Below, one piece after another: positions 1 through 8,726 of a stretch of 64,000 nt of DNA (position 1 is the stretch's first letter; each line of letters starts with the position of its first letter). The position numbers and the translations under genes are program-made. Source of the stretch: Nocardioides sp. BP30 (GTDB lineage: Bacteria; Actinomycetota; Actinomycetes; Propionibacteriales; Nocardioidaceae). Under the pieces are notes generated by a model that worked only from the letters and a program-made list of their open reading frames with translations, was not told the origin of the DNA and ran no database searches. The stretch covers positions 1,612,001 through 1,676,000 of the forward strand of contig NZ_CP123620.1 in NCBI RefSeq assembly GCF_029873215.1, read 5' to 3'.

Positions 1-1
1 G

Positions 2-2530
2 CAGGAGCGCGCTATCGAGGCCGAGGTCGAGACCCACCGCAGGGCGCTCGAGGAGGCGGTCAACCTCCGCAAGGCGGCCGAGGACGCCGCCGCCGAGGAG
101 GAGCGGCGGATCACCGCCCTGCGGCGCGCCGCCGCTGACCGCCGTGAGGGTGTGGCGCGGCTCGCCGGACAGGTCCACGCGCTCCGCTCGCGGGCGGCGG
201 CGGCCGACGAGGAGGTCGGCCGCCTCACCCAGGCCCGGGCCGACGCGGTGGCGCGCGCAGAGCGTGCCCAGCGCGACTTCACCGCCCTGGAGACCCGCGT
301 CGCCGGGCTCGACGCGGGCGAGGAGGGGCTCGACGCCGAGCACGAGGCCGCGTCGGTGGCCTTGGAGGACATCGAGGAGCGGCTCGCCAAGGTGCGGGCG
401 CAGACCGCCCAGGCCGACCGGGACCGCTCGGCACTCGCCGCGCGCAAGGAGGCGCTCGAGCTGGGGCTCAACCGCAAGGACGGCGCCGGCGCCCTGCTGG
501 GCGCCTCGGCGGAGGGCACGGTCTCCGGGGTCCTCGGCTCGGTGGCAGCCCTGCTCGCCGTACAGCCCGGCTTCGAGACCGCTGTGGCGGCCGCGCTCGG
601 CAGTGCGGCCGATGCCGTGGTCGTCGGCGATGCCGACAGTGCCGTCGCGGCGATCGAGCGCCTGCGCTCCGAGGACCTCGGCCGTGCCGGCTTCCTGGTC
701 GGCGGCGGCCCGGCCCAGGACGGTGCTCGGCCCGCACCGCCGGCCGGGATCTACGCCGTCGAGGTGATCGAGTGCCCCGAGGCGCTTCGGCCGGCGGTCG
801 AGCGGTTGCTCCTCGACGTGGTGGTGGTGGCGGACCTCGCGGCCGCTCGCCGACTCGTCGACGCCCACCCGACCCTCACCGCCGTCACCCGCGGCGGCGA
901 CGTGCTCGGCGCCCACGCCGCGGCCGGCGGGTCGTCCAGCGCCCCCAGCCTGATCGAGATCCAGGCGGCGGTGGACGAGGCCGCCGATCAGCTGGCCCAG
1001 GCGATCGCCGCCTCGGAGCGCGCCACCTTCGAGATCTCCCGGCTCGAGGCCGAGCGGCTGGAGACGCAGAAGCGCGTCGACGTCGCGCTGGCCAAGCTGC
1101 ACGAGTCCGACGCGACCCTGGCGGCGGTGGCCGAGGAGCTCGGACAGTACGGCGCCCAGGCCCGCGCGGCCCGCGGCGAGGCGGAGCGGCTGACGGCCGC
1201 CATCCAGAAGGCCCAGGAGGCCCGGGAGCAGGCGGTCGCAGGCCTCGCGGAGCTGGAGGAGCGGCTCGCCCGCGCCGAGGATGCGCCCGACGAGGAACCC
1301 GACGGTGCCGAGCAGGAGCGGCTGACCGAGGTGGCCAGGACCGCCCGCCAGACCGAGATGGAGGCGCGGCTCTCGCTGCGCACGGCCGAGGAGCGCTCCC
1401 GGGCGCTGCACGGCCGGGCCGACTCGCTGCGCCGCGCCGCTCAGCAGGAGCGCGAGGCACGGGCCAAGGCCGCGGCTCGGCGCGAGCGGCTGCGGCGCGA
1501 GGCTCACGCCGCCGAGGCGGTCGGGGTCGCGGTGGCGCACGTGCTCACCCGGCTGGAGACCTCGATCGAGCGCGCCGCGGCCGCCCGCACCGAGATCGAG
1601 CTCGCCCGGCGCGGCCGGGAGGAGCAGCTGGTCGCCGTACGTGCCTCGTTGCGCGATCGGGCCAAGGAGCTGGAGGAGCTGGTCAGCTCGGTCCACCGCG
1701 ACGAGATGGCCAGGGCCCAGCAGCGGATGCGGATCGAGCAGCTGGAGGAGAAGGCGATCGAGGAGCTCGGCACCGAGCCGGGCGCGCTGATCGCCGAGTA
1801 CGGTCCCGACGTGCCGGTGCCGCAGCCTCCCGCTGAGGACGGCACCGAGCAGGAACCGCTGCCCTACGACCGCGAGGAGCAGGCCAAGCGCCTGAGGTCC
1901 GCCGAGCGGGCCCTGAGCCAGCTCGGGCGGGTCAACCCGCTCGCGCTGGAGGAGTTCAGCGCGATGGAGGAGCGGCACAAGTTCCTCACCGAGCAGCTGG
2001 AGGACCTGCGCAGCACGCGCAAGGACCTGCTCGACATCGTCAAGGAGGTGGACGCCCGCGTAGAGCAGGTCTTCACCGAGGCTTGGCAGGACGTGCGCGT
2101 GGCCTTCGACCACGTCTTCTCCCGGCTCTTCCCCGGGGGCGAGGGCCGGTTGATCCTGACCAACCCCGACGACATGCTCACCACCGGCATCGAGGTGGAG
2201 GCGCGCCCGCCGGGCAAGAAGGTCAAACGGCTCTCCCTGCTCTCGGGCGGCGAGCGCTCCCTGGTCGCGGTCGCGTTCCTCGTCGCGCTGTTCAAGGCCC
2301 GGCCGAGCCCGTTCTACATCCTGGACGAGGTCGAGGCAGCGCTCGACGACACCAACCTCGGTCGGCTGCTGGAGATCTACGAGGAGTTGCGTGAGGCGTC
2401 CCAGCTGCTGGTGATCACCCACCAGAAGCGGACCATGGAGGTCGGCGACGCCCTCTACGGTGTGACCATGCGTGGCGACGGTGTCTCCACGGTCATCTCC
2501 CAACGACTCCGAGAGGCAGAGAGTGCCTAG
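2..2530 (+). CDS. smc: Chromosome segregation protein SMC (C-terminal part; start lies before the window)
   Basis: The reading frame is open from base 2, so the N-terminal ATPase half and part of the first coiled-coil arm are missing; 842 residues are visible. They run as coiled coil, then a globular hinge (about bases 470-900), then a second long Glu/Arg/Ala-rich coiled coil, then the C-terminal ATPase lobe. The lobe shows the ABC signature LSGGE (bases 2240-2254) and a Walker B stretch FYILDE (2312-2329) followed by a D-loop. SMC forms a DNA-entrapping dimer with ScpA/ScpB that organises and segregates the chromosome. The stop overlaps the GTG of the next gene, so the two are probably co-transcribed and translationally coupled. 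Confidence 0.97.
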   Translation, partial: QERAIEAEVETHRRALEEAVNLRKAAEDAAAEEERRITALRRAAADRREGVARLAGQVHALRSRAAAADEEVGRLTQARADAVARAERAQRDFTALETRVAGLDAGEEGLDAEHEAASVALEDIEERLAKVRAQTAQADRDRSALAARKEALELGLNRKDGAGALLGASAEGTVSGVLGSVAALLAVQPGFETAVAAALGSAADAVVVGDADSAVAAIERLRSEDLGRAGFLVGGGPAQDGARPAPPAGIYAVEVIECPEALRPAVERLLLDVVVVADLAAARRLVDAHPTLTAVTRGGDVLGAHAAAGGSSSAPSLIEIQAAVDEAADQLAQAIAASERATFEISRLEAERLETQKRVDVALAKLHESDATLAAVAEELGQYGAQARAARGEAERLTAAIQKAQEAREQAVAGLAELEERLARAEDAPDEEPDGAEQERLTEVARTARQTEMEARLSLRTAEERSRALHGRADSLRRAAQQEREARAKAAARRERLRREAHAAEAVGVAVAHVLTRLETSIERAAAARTEIELARRGREEQLVAVRASLRDRAKELEELVSSVHRDEMARAQQRMRIEQLEEKAIEELGTEPGALIAEYGPDVPVPQPPAEDGTEQEPLPYDREEQAKRLRSAERALSQLGRVNPLALEEFSAMEERHKFLTEQLEDLRSTRKDLLDIVKEVDARVEQVFTEAWQDVRVAFDHVFSRLFPGGEGRLILTNPDDMLTTGIEVEARPPGKKVKRLSLLSGGERSLVAVAFLVALFKARPSPFYILDEVEAALDDTNLGRLLEIYEELREASQLLVITHQKRTMEVGDALYGVTMRGDGVSTVISQRLREAESA

Positions 2531-2972
2531 CACCCCTGACCGGTCCGTTCCCACCCGCGCCGACTACGTCCACTGGCGGACCATCACCACCCGATGGCGC
2601 GACGACGACGCGTACGGGCACCTGAACAACGCGACCTACTACGAGTTCTTCGACACAGCCGTCAACGCCTACCTCTTCGAGGCGACCGGGACCAACGTGC
2701 GTCTGCTGCCCCAGATCGGCGTGGTCGCCGAGACCTCGTGTCGCTACCTGCGCGAGATCGGCTTCCCGGAGCCGGTCGAGGTGGGCCTGGTGGTGGACAA
2801 GGTCGGCACCTCCTCCATCGTCTACCGGATCGGCCTCTTCCAGGGCGCCGGCGACGAGGCCGCGGCCGAGGGCCGGTTCGTCCACGTCTACGTCGACAAC
2901 CTCGACCCTGCCCGTCCGGTCACGCCGATGCCGGAGGCCATCCGCGAAGCTGTGACCAAGCTCCTGCGCTGA
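2523..2972 (+). CDS. Hotdog-fold acyl-CoA thioesterase (4-hydroxybenzoyl-CoA thioesterase type)
   Basis: A 149-residue protein with the motif WRDDDAYGHLNNATYYEFFD near the N-terminus, which matches the active-site helix region of FcbC/YbgC-type single hotdog thioesterases (Asp next to Tyr-Gly-His-x-Asn-Asn). Such enzymes hydrolyse acyl-CoA thioesters in the cytoplasm; the substrate cannot be read from sequence. I chose the GTG at 2523 because a GAGAGG ribosome-binding site lies just before it and it overlaps the smc stop by 8 bases; a longer upstream start would run deep into smc. Co-transcription with smc looks positional rather than functional. Confidence 0.85.
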   Translation: MPSTPDRSVPTRADYVHWRTITTRWRDDDAYGHLNNATYYEFFDTAVNAYLFEATGTNVRLLPQIGVVAETSCRYLREIGFPEPVEVGLVVDKVGTSSIVYRIGLFQGAGDEAAAEGRFVHVYVDNLDPARPVTPMPEAIREAVTKLLR

Positions 2973-3043
2973 GGTCCGCCATCCGGCTTGGCGCGGATGG
3001 CAGGGTAGGGGGATCGTGACCGCCTACTCGGGGAGGGCCGCCC

Positions 3044-3235
3044 GTGCTTTTCATCGTCGTCGCCATGCTCGTCATCCTGCTGCTCGCCGGACTCGTGGTC
3101 GTCTATGCGGCCTATCCGGGCCGCGGGCAGCGGACGCCGTACGCGCCCTGGCTGGGCGAGGCGATGGAGAAGGCCGCCGATGCGCTGCCGACGGTGGAGT
3201 CGGAGGAGCAGCGGGACTGGTCCCTGCGCCGCTGA
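3044..3235 (+). CDS. Small single-pass membrane protein of unknown function
   Basis: A 63-residue protein. Residues 1-23 are a strongly hydrophobic helix (Leu/Val/Ile-rich) with no cleavage site, followed by a Pro/Arg hinge and a charged C-terminal tail ending Trp-Ser-Leu-Arg-Arg. The GTG start has a GGGAGGG-type ribosome-binding site. I do not recognise a family. Size and topology fit a membrane-anchored accessory protein with a cytoplasmic tail. Codon use is like its neighbours, so it is likely a real gene rather than a chance frame. Confidence 0.65.
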   Translation: MLFIVVAMLVILLLAGLVVVYAAYPGRGQRTPYAPWLGEAMEKAADALPTVESEEQRDWSLRR

Positions 3236-3302
3236 CGTGCACCGAGGCACGCGCCGCTACGGTGTCGCCCGGGGCCGCCGTCATCGGGACCGGGTGCGCC
3301 CC

Positions 3303-3308
3303 TAGACT
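3303..3308 (+). promoter_or_regulatory. Probable -10 hexamer (TAGACT) for the large glycosyltransferase gene
   Basis: TAGACT fits the actinobacterial TANNNT -10 pattern. It would start a short leader of about 27 bases carrying the GAGGAG ribosome-binding site before the ATG at 3342. No clear -35 is visible. Confidence 0.4.
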
Positions 3309-3341
3309 GACGTGCCCCGGTGGGCAGCAGGAGGAGTGAGA

Positions 3342-6300
3342 ATGACAGGCGAGCCGCGCAGCTCGATCCGACGTCTGGCCGGACGTGGCAAGCGGGCGCT
3401 GAGGCGTCGTCTGGGCGTCACCTCCGACGTTCCGCGACCACCGCTGGAGCCGGATGTCGCGACCCTGGTCGAGTCCTCACTCTTCGACCACGAGTGGTAC
3501 GCGCGCCAGACCGGCGTGCAACGCTCGCGTGAGGCGTCGGCGAGGCACTACCTCGCCGAGCCGCGTGGCGTGCTGCGGGCCCACCCGCACCCGTTGTTCG
3601 ATCCCGAGTTCTACGCCGACGCCCTTCCCGACGACCTCGTCGAGGCGATGGACGAGACGGATCCGTTCGTCTTCTACCTGCGGCGTCGCACCTGGCGGCG
3701 GGTCACCCATCCGCTGTTCGACACCAAGGGTTACCTGCGCCGCAACAAGGACGCCCGCCAGTACGCCGGCGGCGCGCTGGCACACTACGCCGCCGTCGGC
3801 GTGCCGGCCGGACTCCAGCCCAACGACTGGCTCGCCGCGGATGCCGAGGGACGGTTCCCCGATCTCCGCGCCTGGCTCGCCGATCGGCACGAGGAGTGGG
3901 CGAAGCGCGCCGCCGACATCCCGACAGTGTGGCGACGACGTTTCGACGACGCGCAAGCCGAGAGGTTCACCCAGACGTGGGCCGATGTCTCGGTGCCGCG
4001 GGATCCGGACCGCCCGACGGTCTCGGTGATCCTGGACGCCGGCCTCGACGACGCCGCCTTCGCCGCGACGCTGTCCAGCGTGGCGCGGCAGGACGACGTG
4101 ACCTGGGAGCTGGTCGTCGTGGACCGCGGGCGGCTCTCGACGCTGGCCGAGGCACTGGCCGAGCACGCGCCCGGTGCCAGCGTGGTCGAGGCCGTCGACG
4201 ACGACCTCCCCGAGGCCCTCAACCGCGCTGTCGACACCGCATCGGGTCGCTTCGTCGCCTTCGTGCGATCCGGCGACATCTGGTCCCCCGGCAGGCTGCG
4301 ACTGATGGCGGCGGTGGCCGAGCGCGAGAGCGCTCCGCTGGTCGCCGACGTGCTGGCACGCACGTCACCGGAGGGAGGCGCACGCCGGTACGCCGTCGAC
4401 GGCCATCCCGCCGGTGCCCTGTCCTCCCGTCACGCCATCGACCTGGCCCGTCTCCTGTTCAGCCGGGCGCTGCTCGATGAGGTGGGGACCTTCGACCCTG
4501 CGATCCCCGGGGAGTGGGATTTCGACCTCGTGCTCCGCGCCTCGCAGGCCGCGAAGGTCCGACTGATCCCGGTGATCGGCGTGGAGCGTGAGCGAGGCAT
4601 CCGCGTCACGGCGCACCGGCTGCCGCCTGCACTCCGTCCACCGGTCGACCCGGCCGGCGTTCCCACCTGGGCTGACGTCGCCCTGAACCGGCGCCTGATC
4701 GACTGGGCGGAACTCGCCGGGCGGGAGCAGGACCCCGAGACGGTCTCGGTCATCATCCCCACCTTCCACGACGGTCGGATGACCGCCGGCGCCGTCGAGT
4801 CGGTCCTCGCCTCGGACGGGGTTGGTGGGATCCGCGTCCAGTGCATCGTCTGGGACAACGGCTCGGTCGCCACGGTCTCCGCCGAGCTGGATGCGTTGAA
4901 GATCCGCTTCCCCGAGATCGTGCTCGTACACAGCCCCGTCAACCATGGCTTCGCCCTGGGCAACAACCTTGCCCTGCCGTACGCCGTGGGTGCCACCGTG
5001 GTGTTCCTCAACAACGACACCACTGTCGAGCCGGACTGGCTGCTGCCGCTTCGAGAGATGCTCGCCGATCCCGGGGTCCTGGCGGCGCAGTCGCTGCTGA
5101 TCTACCCGACCGGCGCCGTCCAGTCGGGAGGGGTGGCCTTCCCCAGCACGGGCGGGATCCCGCATGCGTTCCTGCGAGGGTTCCCCGTCGAGGACGCGCG
5201 TGGGATCGAGCAGTTGGAGTTCGCGGCGCTCACGGGTGCGGCGCTGGCGCTGCGCCACGCGGACGTGGTGGCCCTGCACGGGTTCGACCCGATCTTCCGC
5301 AACGGCATGGAGGACGTCGACCTGTGCCTGCGGCTGCGGGAGCTGCGCAACGGCACCTTCCGGGTGGCAGGCGGCTCACCGGTCGTGCACCACGAGTCCC
5401 GCAGCCAGGGCCGCTACGACAGCCACCTGCTGAACCGACGGCTCTACCTCGACCGCTGGGCAGGTGTCGCCGAGCCGCGCGACGACGTCCGGCTGTGGGC
5501 CTCCCGCGGGTTCCGCGTCATCGATCACGAGCTCCCGCAGGCGGCCCCCGGCGCGCGGCGCGACACGCTGGAGCCGCGGCCCGTATTGGTACGTGAGTCG
5601 AAGCTGCTCGTGCGCGAGTCGGCGCCACGCCTGCGCTGGGCGATCAAGAATCCGGCGCCCGCCGGCAAGGACGGGGAGCACTGGGGCGACACGCACTTCG
5701 CCCGAGCCGTGGCAGCAGCGCTGCGCGAGCTCGACCAGGAGGTCGTGATCGACGCACGCGGTGAGTTCGACCGCTCGACCTCGCGCCACGACGACGTGGC
5801 GCTCGTGCTGCGCGGGCTGGCGCCGTTCATGCCGTCGTACGAGCAGGTCAGCATCGGCTGGGTCATCTCCCACCCGGAGATGCTGTCCTGGTCGGAGGCG
5901 AGCTCCTACGACCGCCTCGTGGCGGCCAGCGTCCCCTGGGCGGAGGACACCTCGCGCCGCTGGGGGATCCGGGTCGACCCGCTGCTGCAGGCGACCGATC
6001 CCACCAGCTTCCACCCTGACCGCGGGATCCCCGACAGCGGCCACCCGGTGATCTTCGTGGGCGGATCGCGCGACGTCGCTCGGCCGATCGTCACCGACGC
6101 CGCCGCGGCCCGTCTGCCCCTGTCGGTCTACGGGCACGGCTGGCGCCCGTTCATCGACAAGCGCTTCATCAAGGCCGAGTACCTGCCCAACGCCGAGCTC
6201 GGCGAGTTCTACCGGCGCGCCGGTGTGGTGCTCAACGATCACTGGCAGGAGATGCGGGAGCAGGGCTTCTTGTCCAACCGCCTCTTCGACGCGGTGGCGT

Positions 6301-6551
6301 CCGGTGCGCGCGTCATCACCGATGACGTCGCCGGTCTCCGCGACGTCTTCGGCAGCTCGGTGCAGGTCTACCGGACTCCGGAGGACCTGACCCGACTGAG
6401 CTCGCTGGCCGACCCGGACGCCGTGTTCGGCAGCGACGAGGAGCGCCGGGCAGCCGCTGCGACCATCCACCGCGAGCACTCGTTCCTCGCTCGGGGGCGT
6501 CAGCTGCTCGAGATCGCGGTGGAGGAGCGGCGGCGCCGGGGGTTCGCCTGA
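3342..6551 (+). CDS. Large multidomain glycosyltransferase (LFD-repeat region, two GT2 domains, GT1-like C-terminal domain)
   Basis: A 1069-residue protein. Residues 47-131 hold three repeats of the form LFD-x3-Y (LFDHEWY, LFDPEFY, LFDTKGY). Residues about 226-330 form a degenerate GT2-like domain. Residues 466-700 are a canonical GT2 domain with FLNNDTT (metal/nucleotide-sugar site) and NGMEDVDLCLR (acceptor/base region). Residues 764-1065 are a CgeB/GT1-like domain containing RWAIKNP, WVISHPE, GFLSNRLFDAVASG and ITDDV. The protein therefore has the parts to add more than one linkage of a surface polysaccharide. I placed the start at the ATG with GAGGAG six bases upstream. A shorter paralogue lies at 19010-21145. 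Sugar specificity is unknown. Confidence 0.88.
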   Translation: MTGEPRSSIRRLAGRGKRALRRRLGVTSDVPRPPLEPDVATLVESSLFDHEWYARQTGVQRSREASARHYLAEPRGVLRAHPHPLFDPEFYADALPDDLVEAMDETDPFVFYLRRRTWRRVTHPLFDTKGYLRRNKDARQYAGGALAHYAAVGVPAGLQPNDWLAADAEGRFPDLRAWLADRHEEWAKRAADIPTVWRRRFDDAQAERFTQTWADVSVPRDPDRPTVSVILDAGLDDAAFAATLSSVARQDDVTWELVVVDRGRLSTLAEALAEHAPGASVVEAVDDDLPEALNRAVDTASGRFVAFVRSGDIWSPGRLRLMAAVAERESAPLVADVLARTSPEGGARRYAVDGHPAGALSSRHAIDLARLLFSRALLDEVGTFDPAIPGEWDFDLVLRASQAAKVRLIPVIGVERERGIRVTAHRLPPALRPPVDPAGVPTWADVALNRRLIDWAELAGREQDPETVSVIIPTFHDGRMTAGAVESVLASDGVGGIRVQCIVWDNGSVATVSAELDALKIRFPEIVLVHSPVNHGFALGNNLALPYAVGATVVFLNNDTTVEPDWLLPLREMLADPGVLAAQSLLIYPTGAVQSGGVAFPSTGGIPHAFLRGFPVEDARGIEQLEFAALTGAALALRHADVVALHGFDPIFRNGMEDVDLCLRLRELRNGTFRVAGGSPVVHHESRSQGRYDSHLLNRRLYLDRWAGVAEPRDDVRLWASRGFRVIDHELPQAAPGARRDTLEPRPVLVRESKLLVRESAPRLRWAIKNPAPAGKDGEHWGDTHFARAVAAALRELDQEVVIDARGEFDRSTSRHDDVALVLRGLAPFMPSYEQVSIGWVISHPEMLSWSEASSYDRLVAASVPWAEDTSRRWGIRVDPLLQATDPTSFHPDRGIPDSGHPVIFVGGSRDVARPIVTDAAAARLPLSVYGHGWRPFIDKRFIKAEYLPNAELGEFYRRAGVVLNDHWQEMREQGFLSNRLFDAVASGARVITDDVAGLRDVFGSSVQVYRTPEDLTRLSSLADPDAVFGSDEERRAAAATIHREHSFLARGRQLLEIAVEERRRRGFA

Positions 6552-6569
6552 GCTCGACGAACGGGGTGC

Positions 6570-6585
6570 TCGGCCGTTAGGCCGA
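6570..6585. terminator. Short hairpin between convergent genes
   Basis: A 6-bp stem (TCGGCC/GGCCGA) with a GTTA loop lies where the glycosyltransferase (+) and methyltransferase (-) genes converge, overlapping the stop of the latter. There is no U-tract; terminator function is a guess. Confidence 0.3.
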
Positions 6586-7656
6586 CGGCTCCTCGAACTC
6601 GGCGGCGTCGAGGGTACGGCGCTCGTCGTCGGCGAGCGCCGTCAGCTCCTCGCGCAGCAGTCCTGGCCCAGGGCCGTCCACCGAGAGGTTCAGGAAGAAC
6701 TCGTGCTTCACGGTGTCGTGGAAGCTGGTCTCGCGCAGAGTGATGAGGCCCAACGCGTGCAGGTCACGCAGCAGCAGCCGTAGGTGGTGGGGCGTGAAGA
6801 TCCAGTTGTGCGTGTCGATGTAGCGGTCGGCCCTGCGCGCCTCCTCGCCGAGGCCCTTGGCATGCTCGAGGTCGTGCACGAACCGGTACCGGCCCCGATG
6901 GCCGGGTGCCCAGGCCGTGGTGCCGCGGTGGGAGACGGCGTTGAGCCGTTCCTCGATGACCGTCCCGGGCGTGTGCACCGCCGGGGGAGCCAGCGAGGCG
7001 TCGATGACCCGCGCCAGCGAGGCGCGCTCCCGGAACCGGTCGAAGCAGTACCGGTGATCTGGCACGACCAGGGCCAGCACGCCTCCGGGGGCGAGCAGCT
7101 TCGTGCACTCGTTGAGGAAGTCGATCAGCGAGGTGGTGTGCTCGATGACGTGGGAGGCCATCACCACGTCGAACCGGTCGGGGATCACGTCGGCCATGGC
7201 CGCACCCGGTGCGAGGACGTAGTCGACCTCCTCGATGTCGTCGGGTGAGTACTGCGCGAAGTCCTCGTAGCGCTTGATGAGGCCGTCGCGGTCGAGATAG
7301 TCGACCGTCCTGGTGCGGAACCCGTCGCGCTTCGGGAAGATCGCGTTGTGCGCCGGTCCGATCTCGAGGATCGAGGGAGACTCCGCCGAGTCGGCGAGGG
7401 CGCAGCGTCGGCGGAGGTCGAGACGCGAGACTCCCGGCTCCTCGACGACGGCCGTCGGCTCGGCCCTGCGGCGCATGTCCTCGACCTGGCGCTCGATGGC
7501 CTCCCGACGCTTGCGCAGGCGTTCCACCCGCTCGACCAGCTTGGCGTTGCGCTTCTCCAGTGCGCGGATCCGGTCGCGCAGGCGGTCCGATGTGCCGGAG
7601 CGCTCGAACCCCGCGCTCTGGAGTGCCGTCGCGAGCGTCTTGCGTAGGTCCACCAC
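6577..7656 (-). CDS. SAM-dependent methyltransferase with N-terminal coiled coil
   Basis: A 359-residue protein. Residues about 20-70 are a strongly charged Arg/Glu/Lys heptad region predicted to be coiled coil. A class I methyltransferase fold follows, with SILEIGPA (motif I, SAM binding), VVMASHVIEHT (motif II/III) and LLAPGGVLALVVP. Residues 160-330 hold a HNWIFTPHHLRLLL stretch often seen in sugar or polysaccharide-associated methyltransferases. The GTG start has GGAGG seven bases upstream. It sits in the polysaccharide cluster, so modification of a glycan end or side group is the most natural reading; the acceptor is unknown. Two other methyltransferase-type genes in the cluster carry the coil at the C-terminus instead. 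Confidence 0.85.
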   Translation of the reverse strand: MVDLRKTLATALQSAGFERSGTSDRLRDRIRALEKRNAKLVERVERLRKRREAIERQVEDMRRRAEPTAVVEEPGVSRLDLRRRCALADSAESPSILEIGPAHNAIFPKRDGFRTRTVDYLDRDGLIKRYEDFAQYSPDDIEEVDYVLAPGAAMADVIPDRFDVVMASHVIEHTTSLIDFLNECTKLLAPGGVLALVVPDHRYCFDRFRERASLARVIDASLAPPAVHTPGTVIEERLNAVSHRGTTAWAPGHRGRYRFVHDLEHAKGLGEEARRADRYIDTHNWIFTPHHLRLLLRDLHALGLITLRETSFHDTVKHEFFLNLSVDGPGPGLLREELTALADDERRTLDAAEFEEPSA

Positions 7657-7692
7657 GTTGATTCCTCCGGTTGTGCTCGAGACGGGATCGGG

Positions 7693-8682
7693 TCAGGCCC
7701 GCGCGGGGACCGGCTCTTCGGCCGCCAGCTGCGCGCGGCCCACGGCTGCGCCCTCCACGTGTTCGCCGTCGGGGACCGGGTGGTCGTTCTCGGGATCGAC
7801 GACAGCGTGCAGCAGGTGGGGCACCAGCGCGTGCTCGGCGAGAGCACGCAGATGACCGGTCAGCCAGTCGTCGTGCCGGTAGTGGCCCGACGATGCCCCT
7901 TCCACGAGGTCGGCACGGGTCGGCGTACGCGCCAGGTAGGCGGCCTGGAGCCGGCCCTCGCGGTAGCGGCGGTAGTCGCGCATGCCGTGGTGGTTGGGAC
8001 TGGGTCGTAGCTCCGGGTTGTTCTCATAGGAGCGCCCGGCGTTGACCACCTTGCGTTCCAGCTGCGCCCAGGAACGCCACGGCAGGTGCAGCACCTCCAG
8101 GGCGACGTCGGCGGGGGGCTGGCCGTTGCTGCGTAGCGACACGAAGTGGTTGCCCTGTGCGACGACGACGTCGGACTCGCCGCGGTGGATGGCGTTCGGT
8201 GTCGGCTGGGCGAAGATGCCGATCTCCTGCAGCTGCGCATCGGTCCGGAGGTCGCGCCACTCGAGGCGACCGATACCGCTGCCGGACCATGCGGGCGGCC
8301 CGACCAGGTTCGTGACGGGAGCGGTGAAGGCGTTGAGGCTCAGCGGCGTGCGCTCCAGTGCCGCGCGCACGGTCAAGGACCGGTCCATCGGCACGAGGAA
8401 CTCGTCGGCGTCAAGATTCAACACCCAGTCGGCGCGGTGCTCGGTACGCGCGCGTCGGGCCATCGCGGTGACGACCCGGCTCTGCTGCTTGAGGTGGAGG
8501 GGATCGTGGTGGAGCTCCACCCGTCCGGTGCGGGCGTACTCCTCGAGGACCTCGGTGGTGCCGTCGATCGACGCGTTGTCGGTGACGATGAGGAGGTCGA
8601 CCCCTTGGGCCAGGTGGTGTTCGACCATCGCGGCGACGATGTCGATCTCGTCGCGCACCATCATCGTGCCGATGATCCTCAC
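7693..8682 (-). CDS. GT2-type glycosyltransferase (Glyco_tranf_2_4-like)
   Basis: A 329-residue protein beginning VRIIGTMMVRDEIDIV and carrying GVDLLIVTDNASIDGT and WVLNLDADEFL. These are the N-terminal strand, the nucleotide-binding segment and the DxD metal motif of the GT2-like family that transfers sugars onto cell-surface glycans. I chose the GTG at 8682 because a GAGGAGG ribosome-binding site precedes it and the family sequence begins immediately; the frame stays open upstream but has no family similarity. It lies 36 bases upstream of the methyltransferase gene on the same strand, so the two probably form an operon. Confidence 0.85.
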   Translation of the reverse strand: MRIIGTMMVRDEIDIVAAMVEHHLAQGVDLLIVTDNASIDGTTEVLEEYARTGRVELHHDPLHLKQQSRVVTAMARRARTEHRADWVLNLDADEFLVPMDRSLTVRAALERTPLSLNAFTAPVTNLVGPPAWSGSGIGRLEWRDLRTDAQLQEIGIFAQPTPNAIHRGESDVVVAQGNHFVSLRSNGQPPADVALEVLHLPWRSWAQLERKVVNAGRSYENNPELRPSPNHHGMRDYRRYREGRLQAAYLARTPTRADLVEGASSGHYRHDDWLTGHLRALAEHALVPHLLHAVVDPENDHPVPDGEHVEGAAVGRAQLAAEEPVPARA

Positions 8683-8726
8683 AGCCCGTTGTCCTCCTCG
8701 CTGGTGTGCGGTCGCAGGTGGCAACT